Assembly: GCF_963169125.1 (NCBI RefSeq)
Contig: NC_084796.1
Span: forward strand, 219,442,448 to 219,506,447
Origin: Humulus lupulus
Taxonomy: Eukaryota > Streptophyta > Magnoliopsida > Rosales > Cannabaceae
Direction of reading: 5' to 3'
Length of the DNA stretch: 64,000 nucleotides
In this document: in pieces, positions 45,834-56,412 of the stretch
Layout: each line of letters opens with the position of its first letter
Numbering within the stretch: the stretch's first letter is position 1
Notes under the pieces: model-generated
Seen by the model: the letters and a program-made list of their open reading frames with translations, nothing else
Databases searched by the model: none
What the model was told of the DNA's origin: nothing
Program-made: the position numbers and the translations under genes

Positions 45834-46190
45834 CCTGGTTTTAACCGGGTCATAAAACTTAGAAGTTAACTTAAATTTATTGATCGTGGTTCTTCTTAAA
45901 GAGCTCGGGATATGGATAAAAGCTAACACGAACTAAGTTTTCAAAATAAGTTCCTGGTTTTAACCGGGTCATAAAACTTAGAAGTTAACTTAAATTTATT
46001 GATCGTGGTTCTTCTTAAAGAGCTCGAGATATGGATAAAAGTTAACACGAACTAAGTTTTCAAAATAAGGTCCTGGTTTTAACCGGGTCATAAGACTTGG
46101 AAGTTAACTTAAGTTTATTGGTCGTGGCTCTTTCTTAAAGAGCTCGGGATATAAATAACAGTTAGCATGAACTAAGCTTATATATAAAAA
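45834..46190. repeat. 119-bp tandem repeat, three copies, between the convergent genes of element 5
   Basis: Copies start at CCTGGTTTTAACCGGGTCAT at 45834, 45953 and 46072. Copies 2 and 3 are nearly identical, and each includes AGTTAACTT and AAAGAGCTCG. The array lies between the end of integrase and the end of the antisense gene. The rest of 45623-46301 is noncoding. Confidence 0.92.
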
Positions 46191-46301
46191 ATATATATAT
46201 ATAAGTTAAGATTGCCAAGTAAATCGTCTCGAGGTGAAAACACCTCATGAAAAGGTTACAAAGAAAATAAAAATAATTAAAATTGCTCAAAGAGAAGTGC
46301 C

Positions 46302-48881
46302 CTAAGCCCCATCAGCTGGTCCTTTGGAGGTCGCGGTCTCGTCCTGCTCCACCGCGCCAGAGGCCTCCCCAGTCTCCGAGGGCGGTGCCTCTTTGTTTAG
46401 GCGGGCTTGGAGCTTCGGCAGCAAAAAAGCCCAGAGGTTCGGCGGCATAAAAGAGAAGTCAGCATCCGGGTTATGGGCCCAGCAGTGATAGAATAGGTCT
46501 TGCATTGACTGCTCCGAGATGGCCCGCTCGCATTCCAAGGCGGCCTCCAGGGCAGTCTGGGCCTCGGTCTTCGCTGCCTCGAGATCTGCTCGCGAAGTGG
46601 CAAGGGAGGTTTTAAGTTCTCGGTTCTCGGAGCGGCTCCTCTCTAGCTCGGCCTTCGAAGCCGCCAGCGCATCTTTCGCCGTCCGAGCTTCCTGAAGGGC
46701 GGCCTGGCGCTCAGCCTCCATCTCCTCGAGCTGAGCCTTGGTCCTAGCGATACCTCGATGAGCGGCAGCAATGCCCTGCAAGAAAGGAAGGATAAGTTGG
46801 CTAAGTGTAAAAACAAGGCATTGTGTAAGTGTTACAGCTTTAAAAGAGTGGGGCAGATTACCGTTAGGGTCATGTCCAACGAAGACTCTATGACTCGGAC
46901 CGGGCTCGTTGCTTCGATAGCCCAGAGATCCTTCTCTTTGAGCTTGTAGTAGCGGCCGACGGCATAGCTCGCCGACTCATACACCGTCCCCCGGAATGTT
47001 TCTGGGATCTTTCCCAGATCCTGGGGGTCGACCGGGATGCGTACGTCCGGAGTCCCGACCTCCAGTACCACGTTCTGGGTGGCTGGTGGAGACCGCTGGG
47101 GCGGCGGGGGCATGTGTCCTGCTCGGGAAACAGGGAGGATCGCCCCCTCGACCATGGTGGGGTCTTTTCCTTCTTCTTAGCTGGGGATTTGGTGGAGGCC
47201 CCGGCCGCGCTCTTGGACTCTCGGAGCCTTTTCAACCTTGGCCCTGCTGGGGGATTCCCGCCGAAGACTACACCCCGCAGATTACCCCCGGGCTGAGACA
47301 TCTCTTCTGCCAAAGACAAAAACATGGTTATTACAAGTTAGCAAACATGCAGAGGTTAAAAGCAAAAAAGTATACGAATATTAAGGGAGCCCTACCCCTC
47401 GAGCTGGAAGAGCCTAGGACAATTATCTCACGAACTGGCGTGGATTCTAGGTCCGGTTCTGACTCGGGGCTTGACTCTTCTACATATTGTCTAAGCCCCG
47501 GGGCATAGGTACCCCTCTGAAGTGATGGCCATGTGCGTAAGTTGGTCCCATACTCCTCAAAAAGGATCGACCTAAAAGCTAGGGTGTTATCTACTACTAT
47601 GGTACCCCTAGGCCGGCTCTCTTGGTGATCCAGCACGAGCCGGTCAACACAATGGAGCAGGAGTGTATTCAGGTCCGGGTCCCTCCCGTGACGATGGACG
47701 ATCTGCCTAGGGTTGAACCTAACCAGCCGGGGGTCTGCAGTGACCCTATCTACAATCTTTAAAAAATAAGGGTTACCTTGACCGGAAGGACCCGCGGCTG
47801 CTCCGGTTTGGATCCTCTCCTCATCCATCCCCTGAGCAACCTCCAAGGTCCTCTTTCTATTCCTCACGAGCGGAACTTCAGCTGTTTCGTCCTCCTCTTC
47901 CGCGACCTCCTCCACGGTGATAGGTCTGTTTGCGCGAGCTGGGGGCGGCCCCCGGGGCCTCTTCAGGTTCAGAGTCTGATTTGGAAAAATTAGTTTGCAG
48001 AACACCATCGTCTTGTCCGTCACGAGCGCGCGGTAGTCCTTTTCACTGGGGGGCAAGCCCGCCAGTGTTTCATATTGACCCCCGAGGGTCGCAGACTTCT
48101 CGGTCTTCGCGTAGATGGCTGCAAGATTGGGCTAGAATCAAAATGGAGTACGGGGGAGCTAAAATTAAACAAAACTCAAAAGGTGAGCTAGGGTCAGGGT
48201 TCACTTACGAGGACGATTGAAGTAGTGGTGCTCACAGTTCCGGAACCCAGTTGACATGAAAAACTGGTCCTTGAAGTCATTTGGATGACTTGGCAGCTCG
48301 ATGACCGCCGCTGTATTAGGAAAACGGGTTAAATAGTAAAACCCGTCACCTCGCCCCCGCTAATCCGGGCTGGCTTTGAGGCAAAAGAAATATAAAATAT
48401 CAGCAGGAGTAGGGACCTCCCACTCCTTCTTCTTGAACAAGTACCTCAACCCCGCCAGCAGACGGTAGGAGTTGGGGGGGAGCTGAAAAGGGGCCAACCC
48501 CACGTAGTTCAGGAAGTCAGCGAAGTACTAATCCAGGGGAAGGAAGGCCCCTACCTTGAAGTGCTCACCGCTCCAGGCCGCGAACGATTCGTCGAGTGGC
48601 GTGCAGCTCTACTCGCCCTCCGCAGCAGGCCAGGCAATCACTGAGGCTTTCCCCAGTGGGATGTTGTGGATGAGGAAGAGTTTGTTGATCTTCACCTGGT
48701 CGGTTATCTTTGAGACGATTCTCTCCGCCTCAAAGAATGTGTCGGGGGCCACCTCGACCTGCTTCTCCACGACCGGCCCGAAGTGGGGGATCGGCGAGCT
48801 TGGCATCACCGCCTTTCCTTTCTCTTAATGGGAGATCGAGCTTCCCACGTTCTTCTGAGGCAGGTCCCTTTTTGGAGCCAT
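46302..48881 (-). pseudogene. Antisense spliced gene of element 5 (putative gypsy-type transposon domain, coiled coil)
   Basis: The start is probably ATG 48881, nine bases after an acceptor (CGATAG). Exon 1 (48209-48881) contains the PF04195-like region (GLAPFQLPPNSYRLLAGLRY, then KKKEWEVPTPAD) and four in-frame stops. Intron 1 is 48132-48208 (GTAAGT...TCTAG). Exon 2 (about 47385-48131) is mostly open, with Arg/Pro-rich and acidic stretches. A further exon (about 46865-47309) has a frameshift near 47150. The last exon (46302 to about 46777) is a coiled coil followed by FYHCWAHNPDADFSF and an acidic tail. The order of domains matches the antisense gene of element 4. Function unknown. Confidence 0.75.
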
Positions 48882-49870
48882 CTGGTCGCCTATCGAACAA
48901 AAGAAAACACTTTAGAAAAGGCGACCCAAGCAGAAGGACGAAGCAATTATTATTTACACGAGCTGAGGTAAGCCCAGCCCGTGGAGAGTGGAACCACGCG
49001 ATTCAATGAACACGCGCATATGCTCCCAACAGATCCCAGGTTACTCGGAATTCGTGTGTCAGGGGGCTCAGAGTAAAAATTTGCCTTGGGGGGGAAGTTT
49101 CAGCAGGCAGAATGTTGAAAAACCGCTTTTGAAGCGTATCCCCTAAGCTACCCGGTTTTGCACCCAAAGTTCCTAAAAATCCTAACCAGAAATTGTTCCT
49201 GAAGAAGCATCTTGAAACCCATACTCTAAGGCGATTTCCTACAACAAGTGTGCCCTAGCCTAAAAGGGGCTGTCATCCTCCTACCCACGCGACCCCGAGA
49301 ACCCTTGCATGCGGCTACAGTAAAAAAAATCACCTAGGCTACAATGGCATGTTTTCAAAATGAACAGGGTCAGAAAAGATACAGTATATGGCTGGATGGA
49401 AAATGTGAGTGTTGCGTTGGTAGGATCCTCGTCGATGCAGTAGCTTCCAAAGCTTTGGAGAAACTCGTGCGCCTAAGCTTCGAGAACAAGGAAAATGGTG
49501 GCAGTAGAGTCGAGGGTTTCGTTCTTCTGAAAGTCAGAGAAGGAAGAAGGAAAGAGATTTAGGGAAATTTCTGAATGAAGGGGTGGTCCGTGCGTAGAAT
49601 GGCCACCGCCTTTTTATATAAGGGAAATATCACGTGAAGAAGGCTCTTGGATAGCCGTAGTGAGGGATCCGAGGCCTTCCACTCGAAATATGAAACGACG
49701 GCTCGGCAATAGGCTAGGCCATTAAATGCGGTTCTCGTAAAACGTACTGTCACCACCCATGGCGTTCCACGTATCAGACGCCTGCACAAAAAGTGGAATG
49801 TGAAGGGTTGTAGGGAAGTCTAAAAGCCCCTACTGTGGTCTTCTATATATGACGTCATATACCACGAGCA
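48882..49870 (-). promoter_or_regulatory. Upstream region of the antisense gene of element 5
   Basis: No supportable coding sequence. A minus-strand TATATAAAAA box is at 49611-49620. A TC-rich leader follows, and a splice acceptor with a pyrimidine-rich approach lies just before ATG 48881, so a 5' UTR intron is likely, as in element 4. The box points away from the 3' LTR and toward the antisense gene, supporting an internal promoter. Confidence 0.5.
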
Positions 49871-49887
49871 GGAGCTTGGGGGGCAGA
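49871..49887 (+). other. Polypurine tract of element 5
   Basis: GGAGCTTGGGGGGCAGA ends exactly at the 3' LTR. Confidence 0.88.
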
Positions 49888-50655
49888 TGTACGCCCTGGT
49901 TTTCCCACGGGCTGGTTAGCAGGTCGAGCCTCAGACTAATCAAGGTTAGTCCGTAAACTTCCCCAGGTCAGAGATCTGGTTTTCCAGGTCGTACCCACTT
50001 AGCTCGAGGTATCCTCAAGAACTCGCCAATGCTGCCTAAGACTGGGGGAAGGAGTCCTTAAGGCCGAAGGTTGGGTCAGTGAAGCAGCTCGTTGTGCGAG
50101 CTTCTGCTCGTGGATCTCTGATCCTTTGTAAAGTCAACACATGCAAGATAAACGTGCCTATATCTGACATCACGTGTCCGATATCTCCCTGACTTTCCGG
50201 GCACGCATCAGGAACGTGCGCATTCAGACACCCACGGCTGGGTTGGGCCGTGGCCCATTATCTCCTTACATACTGATTAGACCACACTTATGTGTCAGGT
50301 TTAGGAATTAATCATAAATGTTACAGAGTTGATATGACCAATGGTAAGGTCACGTGATGACCTCCCTACCAACTTCCAGGTGCCTTCTCCTATAAATATG
50401 GGGACCCTGGGAGTTGATAGGGGTTGGAAAAAATAGTCTCTGAAGAGCCATATACTTTGTAAACCAAATACCCAGAATACATCAATAATATTGACTAGTG
50501 GAGTAGAATGATTTTAACATTTGAACCACTTAAAAACGTATCTTGAGTCACATAGTTCATTCTCTAAGATTTCATATCTGTGACGGTTCTACTTTCAGCA
50601 CGAATCCCTTTCTCTTCTTCTCTTAATTACCTGTTGGCGAAGAACCGCGTCAACA
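49888..50655 (+). repeat. 3' LTR of element 5
   Basis: 768 bp, TGTACGCCCTGG to CGCGTCAACA, directly followed by the GCATT duplication. Confidence 0.95.
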
Positions 50656-50660
50656 GCATT

Positions 50661-51768
50661 TGACATGCATATGTAGGAGCGTTGTTAAAAAGTGATACTT
50701 AAAACGATAATTTCTACATGCTCATTTCTAACCTCTTCAAGTAAAAATTCAGCAACATATTCTTTTTAACATTATTTATTTAAGTCTCAAAGTTGATTAA
50801 AATAATTCATTTAACCTCTATAAACTTCTCATAAAATAATATTTTCATTTATTATTTTGAATTGCTTAGAAACAATAAAACTTGTAATTGTTTAGAAATA
50901 CTAATAAAATTTCATGTTTCCATTAGAAAATAACATTTTCTTCTAAATTAATAAAATTACAAGATTTAGTGTGAGAAAAGATAATGTTAAGTGTGGGAAA
51001 AATATATTTTTACTTGTATTATTTAAGACTTAAATTATGTAGTGTAAACTCATTACTTTTAAACAAAATAATTATTTTTAACTTAATAAATTTTCAGCAA
51101 CTATTTATTTTGTTTAAAAATTATAAGTGAATTTAAACCCAAACATTTTCCCATTAAAAATAAAGAAAAATTGCACTTAATAATAATGTGAAAATTCATG
51201 GTTACATTTAAAAAAAAAATATCAATTTAACATATAGATAACTTAGGGTAATAATTTAGTCAATATACTCACATAATTTATTTCATTTAAAAGACATTTC
51301 TTATTTTTAATCAAAACTTCCAGCAACTATTTAATCACTCAAAAATCATAAACTTGGATTAAAAACTATATTTTCCTTATAAAATATACAAAAGAACTGT
51401 AGGTATTAATTGAGTAAAAATACCATTTTAAATGTGAAATAAAATACCATATCATTTGAGACATCACTTATGCATGCAAATCATTGTTTCACCACCAAAT
51501 TTACTCACCAATTATACACAAAATCAACAAGCAAAATTCATCATAAAATTCATTTTTAATCATGCTTCTCAAAACTCAAATATAAACTTCATGTATCACT
51601 AATATATCAATTTATAAAAGATTCAAGACAACCTTTCATTTAACCAATTAACCTAGCATGTTCTTAATATGTATAAGTGACACAAAAATAATAAAATAAA
51701 ACAACACAACATGCATCACACCCCATATGCTGAAACCCCATGAACCACAATTCCCACATATTAATAAC
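50661..51768 (-). other. Second block of the split 3.6-kb LTR
   Basis: AT-rich and noncoding, between element 5 and the solo LTR. No ORF or RNA gene is visible. Confidence 0.5.
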
Positions 51769-53535
51769 TGTAGCGTCCCAGAATTTTACTTAGTTAGATA
51801 GTAGTAGTAGTAGTAGGTAGTAATAGCTTATAGTATGTTAGTTATAGCGGATATTGGTTCAAGCCGGGATTTAGTTGGATACTCATAGCAATAGTTATGC
51901 ATTTTATAAGTTTAACCTATAGTTTAGAAATATTAACTATAACATAAGGTTTAATTTTTTTATTAGGAGTTATGATTATTATAGTATAGTATAGGTTTAT
52001 AATATTAGTAGCCTTGTTTGTGGAAAATGGGGTGATTACATAAGAATAAATTAATTATGATATTATTAAAAAGTGTTATGGATCAAGCCTACATAAAGCC
52101 CAAAAGGCCAATAAAATTTTGGTTTTAGTCAGCCTAGGGAATTAAAGTTTGTTATTTTATGGTTAGTTAAGATATTTGTGGAATAGGTTATTATTTAGAT
52201 AATTAAATAGAATTTTTTTTGTAACTTTAGGGCACTGTAACTTCCGACCTATTTTTGACCTAGTTATATTATGAATTTCGAAAAATAGTATCTCTAGAAG
52301 TTGTAGATAATTGAATTAGCTTTCTAACGGTATAAATATGGTCTAAATCGGAATCTTACAGCTCCAGTTACGTTGATTTTACTACAGGTGAGTTTAGAGT
52401 TACGAGATTTAGGAAGTTAGAGGTTGGCATATTTTTTTATGTTAGATTATTCCTCAATTATTTAATAAAAATATTAATAAGATAATTTAGAGATATTTTC
52501 TACAGAAATTAGGGTTCTATTTTATGTAAATTTAAATTTGGATTATAGTTAGAATGAAATTAAGTATTTTTTAAATAAAAGAAAGATCTTGAAACTCTAG
52601 AACCTTCCATAACCATTAAGAGCATGACACTTTTCAAAATCATGTTTATTTAAGGATTTAAGTATTTTTTTTTAATAGGATAGTTTCACTCCTCAAACTC
52701 TATAAATAGGACCTAGTGCTCAGCCATTTTCTTCATTCTTCAAGCACAGTTCAGAGCCTCCAAACTGCTTAGATTATTCTTGAGAGAAACACTAGGGTTT
52801 TGGGATAAAAGCTTTATCATCTTAAGCCTTATAAACACTTGGGTAGTGAGATATAGTGTGATTTCGATATCGAGGTGTAGAACGGTTCTAGTTCATCCAA
52901 GGTGTTTAAGTTCTTAATTTAAGGTTCTTCTCGGTAAGTTTCTTCTTTGATGGTTTAGTTTTCTTTTCATCTCTTTTCTTTAGAAACTCACCATTCTTTA
53001 TGTTTGGTTTTAGGAGTTCCAATCCCGCTCTTATCTCCAATATTCCAGTTTTTGGTAAGGAATTAGATTATGACTTAGATTATAATTTAGAATTATGACT
53101 AAGTTATTATATGATCTAGAGGTATGTGTTTGTATGACTCTTCTGAATTTATGTTATGTTGGATTATATGACTAACCCTTTTTTGTATTTTCCTTACCGA
53201 GCTTAGAAGCTCACTCCTTATGATGTTGTTATTTCAGGAAATTAAGGATAGAAAGGTCGGTGGCGAGTGGGACCTGAGAGCTTCATGATGTATTCGTTGG
53301 GGACCATATAGTCGAGCAAGATCAAGCGGGCCAAATTATTTGTTTTTTAAAAGAAAGTTTATTTTAAAGCTTTATTTAAATGTTACTCATTTTTATGTTA
53401 AAGACAAGTATTTTGTTTTTATAAACCATGGATCCATGTATTTATTTTCAAGTTTTTATTCAATAAAAGAGCAATATTTACGATTACGACCCAACGTTGT
53501 GTTCTCGGTAATCTATGAGAAATTAGGACGTTACA
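51769..53535 (+). repeat. Solo LTR, same family as the element 1 LTR
   Basis: 1,767 bp from TGTAGCGTCCCAG to GGACGTTACA, flanked by the exact duplication ATAAC (51764-51768 and 53536-53540). The first 250 bases align well with the outer end of the element 1 LTR (for example ATTTTATAAGTTTAACCTAT), in the opposite orientation. A TATAAATAGG box is at 52701-52710, and a GCTTAGAAGCTCACTCC segment is near 53200. No internal sequence remains. Confidence 0.9.
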
Positions 53536-53540
53536 ATAAC

Positions 53541-54105
53541 TTAGCCCAAACTCATTAGCATGTTTACCAACAATTTAAATAAACATATGAACCCTAACAA
53601 AATACAAGATCACATAATCCCAACATGTTTTCCAAGAGTAAGATAAACTAATGATTCAACAACAACAATACCCTTACATGTATCCATCATCACCCTTACA
53701 TTTAGATCACTAAGATTAAAATACTAATAGCATAAATAAACATAGGACTCCCACAAGAATTTTAGAAAACCCTAGATGATGTAACATTAATACCAGTATG
53801 ATCATGTTTCTAAAAATCAAGGTAGAGTCAACAATCAAAGAATCAACAACAAATCAACCATTCTCACCCTCCCTTTATACTTCGTCAAATCTTATCTCAT
53901 ACAAATAAAAACAAAACCCTTCCATAGTTTAATCATAACAATATTTTCCCATGACCAACAATAGAATGATGCCATACACCAAAATCACATAAAATTATAA
54001 AGCCACAAGCCTAGGCCGAAATCCTTCATGCATCAAATAATACAATCCTTCATCTCAAAATAAAATAACAATCAATCCATATAACCCAAGAAAATCATAC
54101 TAACA
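53541..54105 (-). other. Third block of the split 3.6-kb LTR
   Basis: AT-rich noncoding sequence ending in the ACA duplication of the CACTA element. Confidence 0.5.
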
Positions 54106-54470
54106 CACAACAAGGAAAAGGGGCTTTTACTTCGGTTTTTAAGCTTGATTTACTTCGGTTTTCGCTAAAATTCGCAACCGAAGTAGTTCGGAGCGAAGTA
54201 AAAACTAGCTAAAAACCGAAGTAGAATCCCCACTTTCTACTTCGGTTTTTACCTAATAACCGAAGTAGAAAGTGTATATACGCTAGCATCCTGGGCACTT
54301 TCTACTTCGGTTTTTAGGTAAAACCGAAGTAAAATATGCACTTTCTACTTCGGTTTTACCTAAGAACCGAAGTAAAAGGGGACTTTCTACTTCGGTTCTT
54401 AGGTAAAACCGAAGTAGAAAGTGTACATTTTACTTCGGTTTTACCTAAAAACCGAAGTAGAAAGTGCCCG
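54106..54470. repeat. Left terminal and subterminal repeats of the CACTA element
   Basis: About ten copies of ACTTCGGTTTT or its complement, arranged as inverted pairs such as ACTTCGGTTTTACCTAA and its reverse. In En/Spm such repeats bind the element's own regulatory protein and are needed for excision. Pairs this tight could also form hairpins. Confidence 0.9.
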
Positions 54471-54814
54471 CATTTTTTATTTAATATATGTTTCTAATTA
54501 TTTTTAAATGGATGGTTTCTATTTTTATATAAATATATATATATATATTGGCCCGATTTTATTTAATTGATCTAATTAATATATTTTTTTTTGGCCTAAT
54601 TATTTTTCAACAATTTAATTATATAATATTATAATTATATATATGTTTACAATTGAAATTGGTTAAGAATTTTTTTTGAATGAAAATATGATAACTTTTA
54701 TTAATTAAAAATGTTGTACATAAACATATAAAATACAAGTACTTAAGTAAGATAACTAGCCTTAACATTAATACATTTACAAAAGACTAAACTTACAACT
54801 AAACAAAAATAGGC

Positions 54815-56342
54815 TTACTGATAAATGTATGGTATCAATTTGCCTAACCATTCGTGTTGGATTGGCAAGAGGTCTGCGATCTCACAATATTGCGTCTTCC
54901 CACCAAACTGTAAAATTAATAAATATAAATTAATTTCATAGATTATCGATAGAAAATAAATTATAAAAAATGAACTTACTTTTTCTTTTAGGGTAGTCAT
55001 TGCATTTGATGCCCGTACAACATCTCTAATGTACTTCAAGACATAAAAACCACATTCATGACTTTGTGGTTGTCTTGGACATGTAACATTGAATATCTTT
55101 GTGGGATTGCCGAGTAATGCATTGGAAGAAGCTCTATAATATGCACTATTTAAAAAGAAAATTATTAACAAAAGTTATTAAAATGTAGTAATATGTAATA
55201 TTTGTTGCATATTAAGAAATATTTTAAAAAATTTAAGACTTACCTCATTATCATTGAATCAATTTCTTCTAGACGTTTGTGTGATTTCAATGGATCTAAG
55301 AACACGATTTTTCCTTTTGGCATAGCAATCACCAACATTCAATGTTCCCTAAAATAAGAAGCGTATGTTAAGTAAAATAATTAAATTTTTAATATATGAC
55401 TAATCAAATAAAAAAAATTTACACTATTTCTTACCGTATGTTCCAAGGTATAAAGTAAAGTTGACCAACTCCATCCATGGTCATCAACCAATTCGCCAAG
55501 TCAATGGTTGATCGCTCTACATCGTTAACATTATTAATGCTAAGACGTTCAATGTCATAAAACTTGTAATAGACACGCTGATTTGGAAATAGGGACTCCC
55601 AAATGCATCTGCAAAATTTTCTTTAGTGTTAAATATTTTGAAAAATTTCGGCAGAGTTTCCCCTATAAATAGGACTTCCCAAACCTGTAAACATTCAATG
55701 TCTATGAAAATTTTCAACAGATCACAGAGCAGTACTCATAACTGATTCTAAATTCCTATCATTCCAAAGAATTAGTTTAAGGGATACCTTAATCTGAATA
55801 TCATTGCTGAGCCTCCAATCATATGCAAGGTAGCAACTTGTTCCACATCCTCTGAAGTTAGGAATATTGACTCGCGATTCATGAATGTTGGATCCACTGG
55901 AATGGAGACGACTGAGTTTATTCCCTTAACTCTGCAAAATTCTCTCACCATAAACTGAAGGCTAACATGGATGTGATTCATGATGTGATCGGCAAATGGT
56001 TGGCCTTCGGTCAGAGTGTTTTCGGGATTGACGTGAGACCCAGCTGATGACAGATGCGGGCTAGTCATAGGAGGTTTTGACATATCCTTGGATGAACTTT
56101 TTGACATAGGAGGTTTCTTTCTTAGAGGACCCTACACAACATCAAGTTAAAATAATATTAAAATACTGGACCAACAAATATTTTAATAGGTAACAAATTA
56201 AAGAATTCCCTATAGGTTGACCTTTATCATTAAACTGAATATTTCTCTTTATTCCCTTAGCTTTTTTATTATTGATATTGTTCTTCTTTGTTGGGCCTCG
56301 CCTATTTGGTGTGTTCTCCCCTTCAGAAATTGTCATCTGCAC
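54815..56342 (-). pseudogene. CACTA second gene: En/Spm-type N-terminus and Ulp1-like cysteine protease domain (broken)
   Basis: Good GT-AG exons are about 56200-56342, 55785-56132, 55434-55613, 55250-55350, 54985-55155 and 54815-54905. The first encodes NIQFNDKGQPIG, as seen in plant En/Spm proteins. The later exons form a C48 (Ulp1/SUMO-protease) fold: EH with a TGA directly after the His (55339-55341), FLDPL for Asp, CPRQPQ for Gln and HECGFYVLKYI for the catalytic Cys. In this family the residue after His is normally Trp, so the stop is a Trp-to-stop change at the active site. A Ulp1 domain near a CACTA transposase is known in plants; its role in transposition is unclear. Confidence 0.75.
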
Positions 56343-56412
56343 ATAAACAAGAATTAACGTTACAATTATGACATAAATAAATACATATTTAACATAAAAA
56401 TGAATACATTAC

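Larger units (their letters stand above)
38471..50655 (+). mobile_element. Element 5: complete-ended Tat-like Ty3/gypsy element with antisense gene
   Basis: LTRs of 770 and 768 bp (38471-39240 and 49888-50655) differ by about 13 substitutions and one 2-bp indel by eye. They are flanked by the exact duplication GCATT (38466-38470 and 50656-50660). In order: primer site, gag, protease, RT, RNase H, second RNase H, integrase, a 119-bp tandem repeat, a spliced gene on the opposite strand, and a polypurine tract. The dual RNase H and the antisense gene place it with element 4 in the Tat lineage, although the LTRs of the two are not similar. All genes carry stops. Confidence 0.95.

Noticed and set aside
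54125..54470. Array of palindromes resembling a CRISPR-like repeat array
   Set aside because: The units are CACTA subterminal repeats with no spacers, next to a CACTA terminus with a 3-bp duplication; this is plant nuclear DNA.
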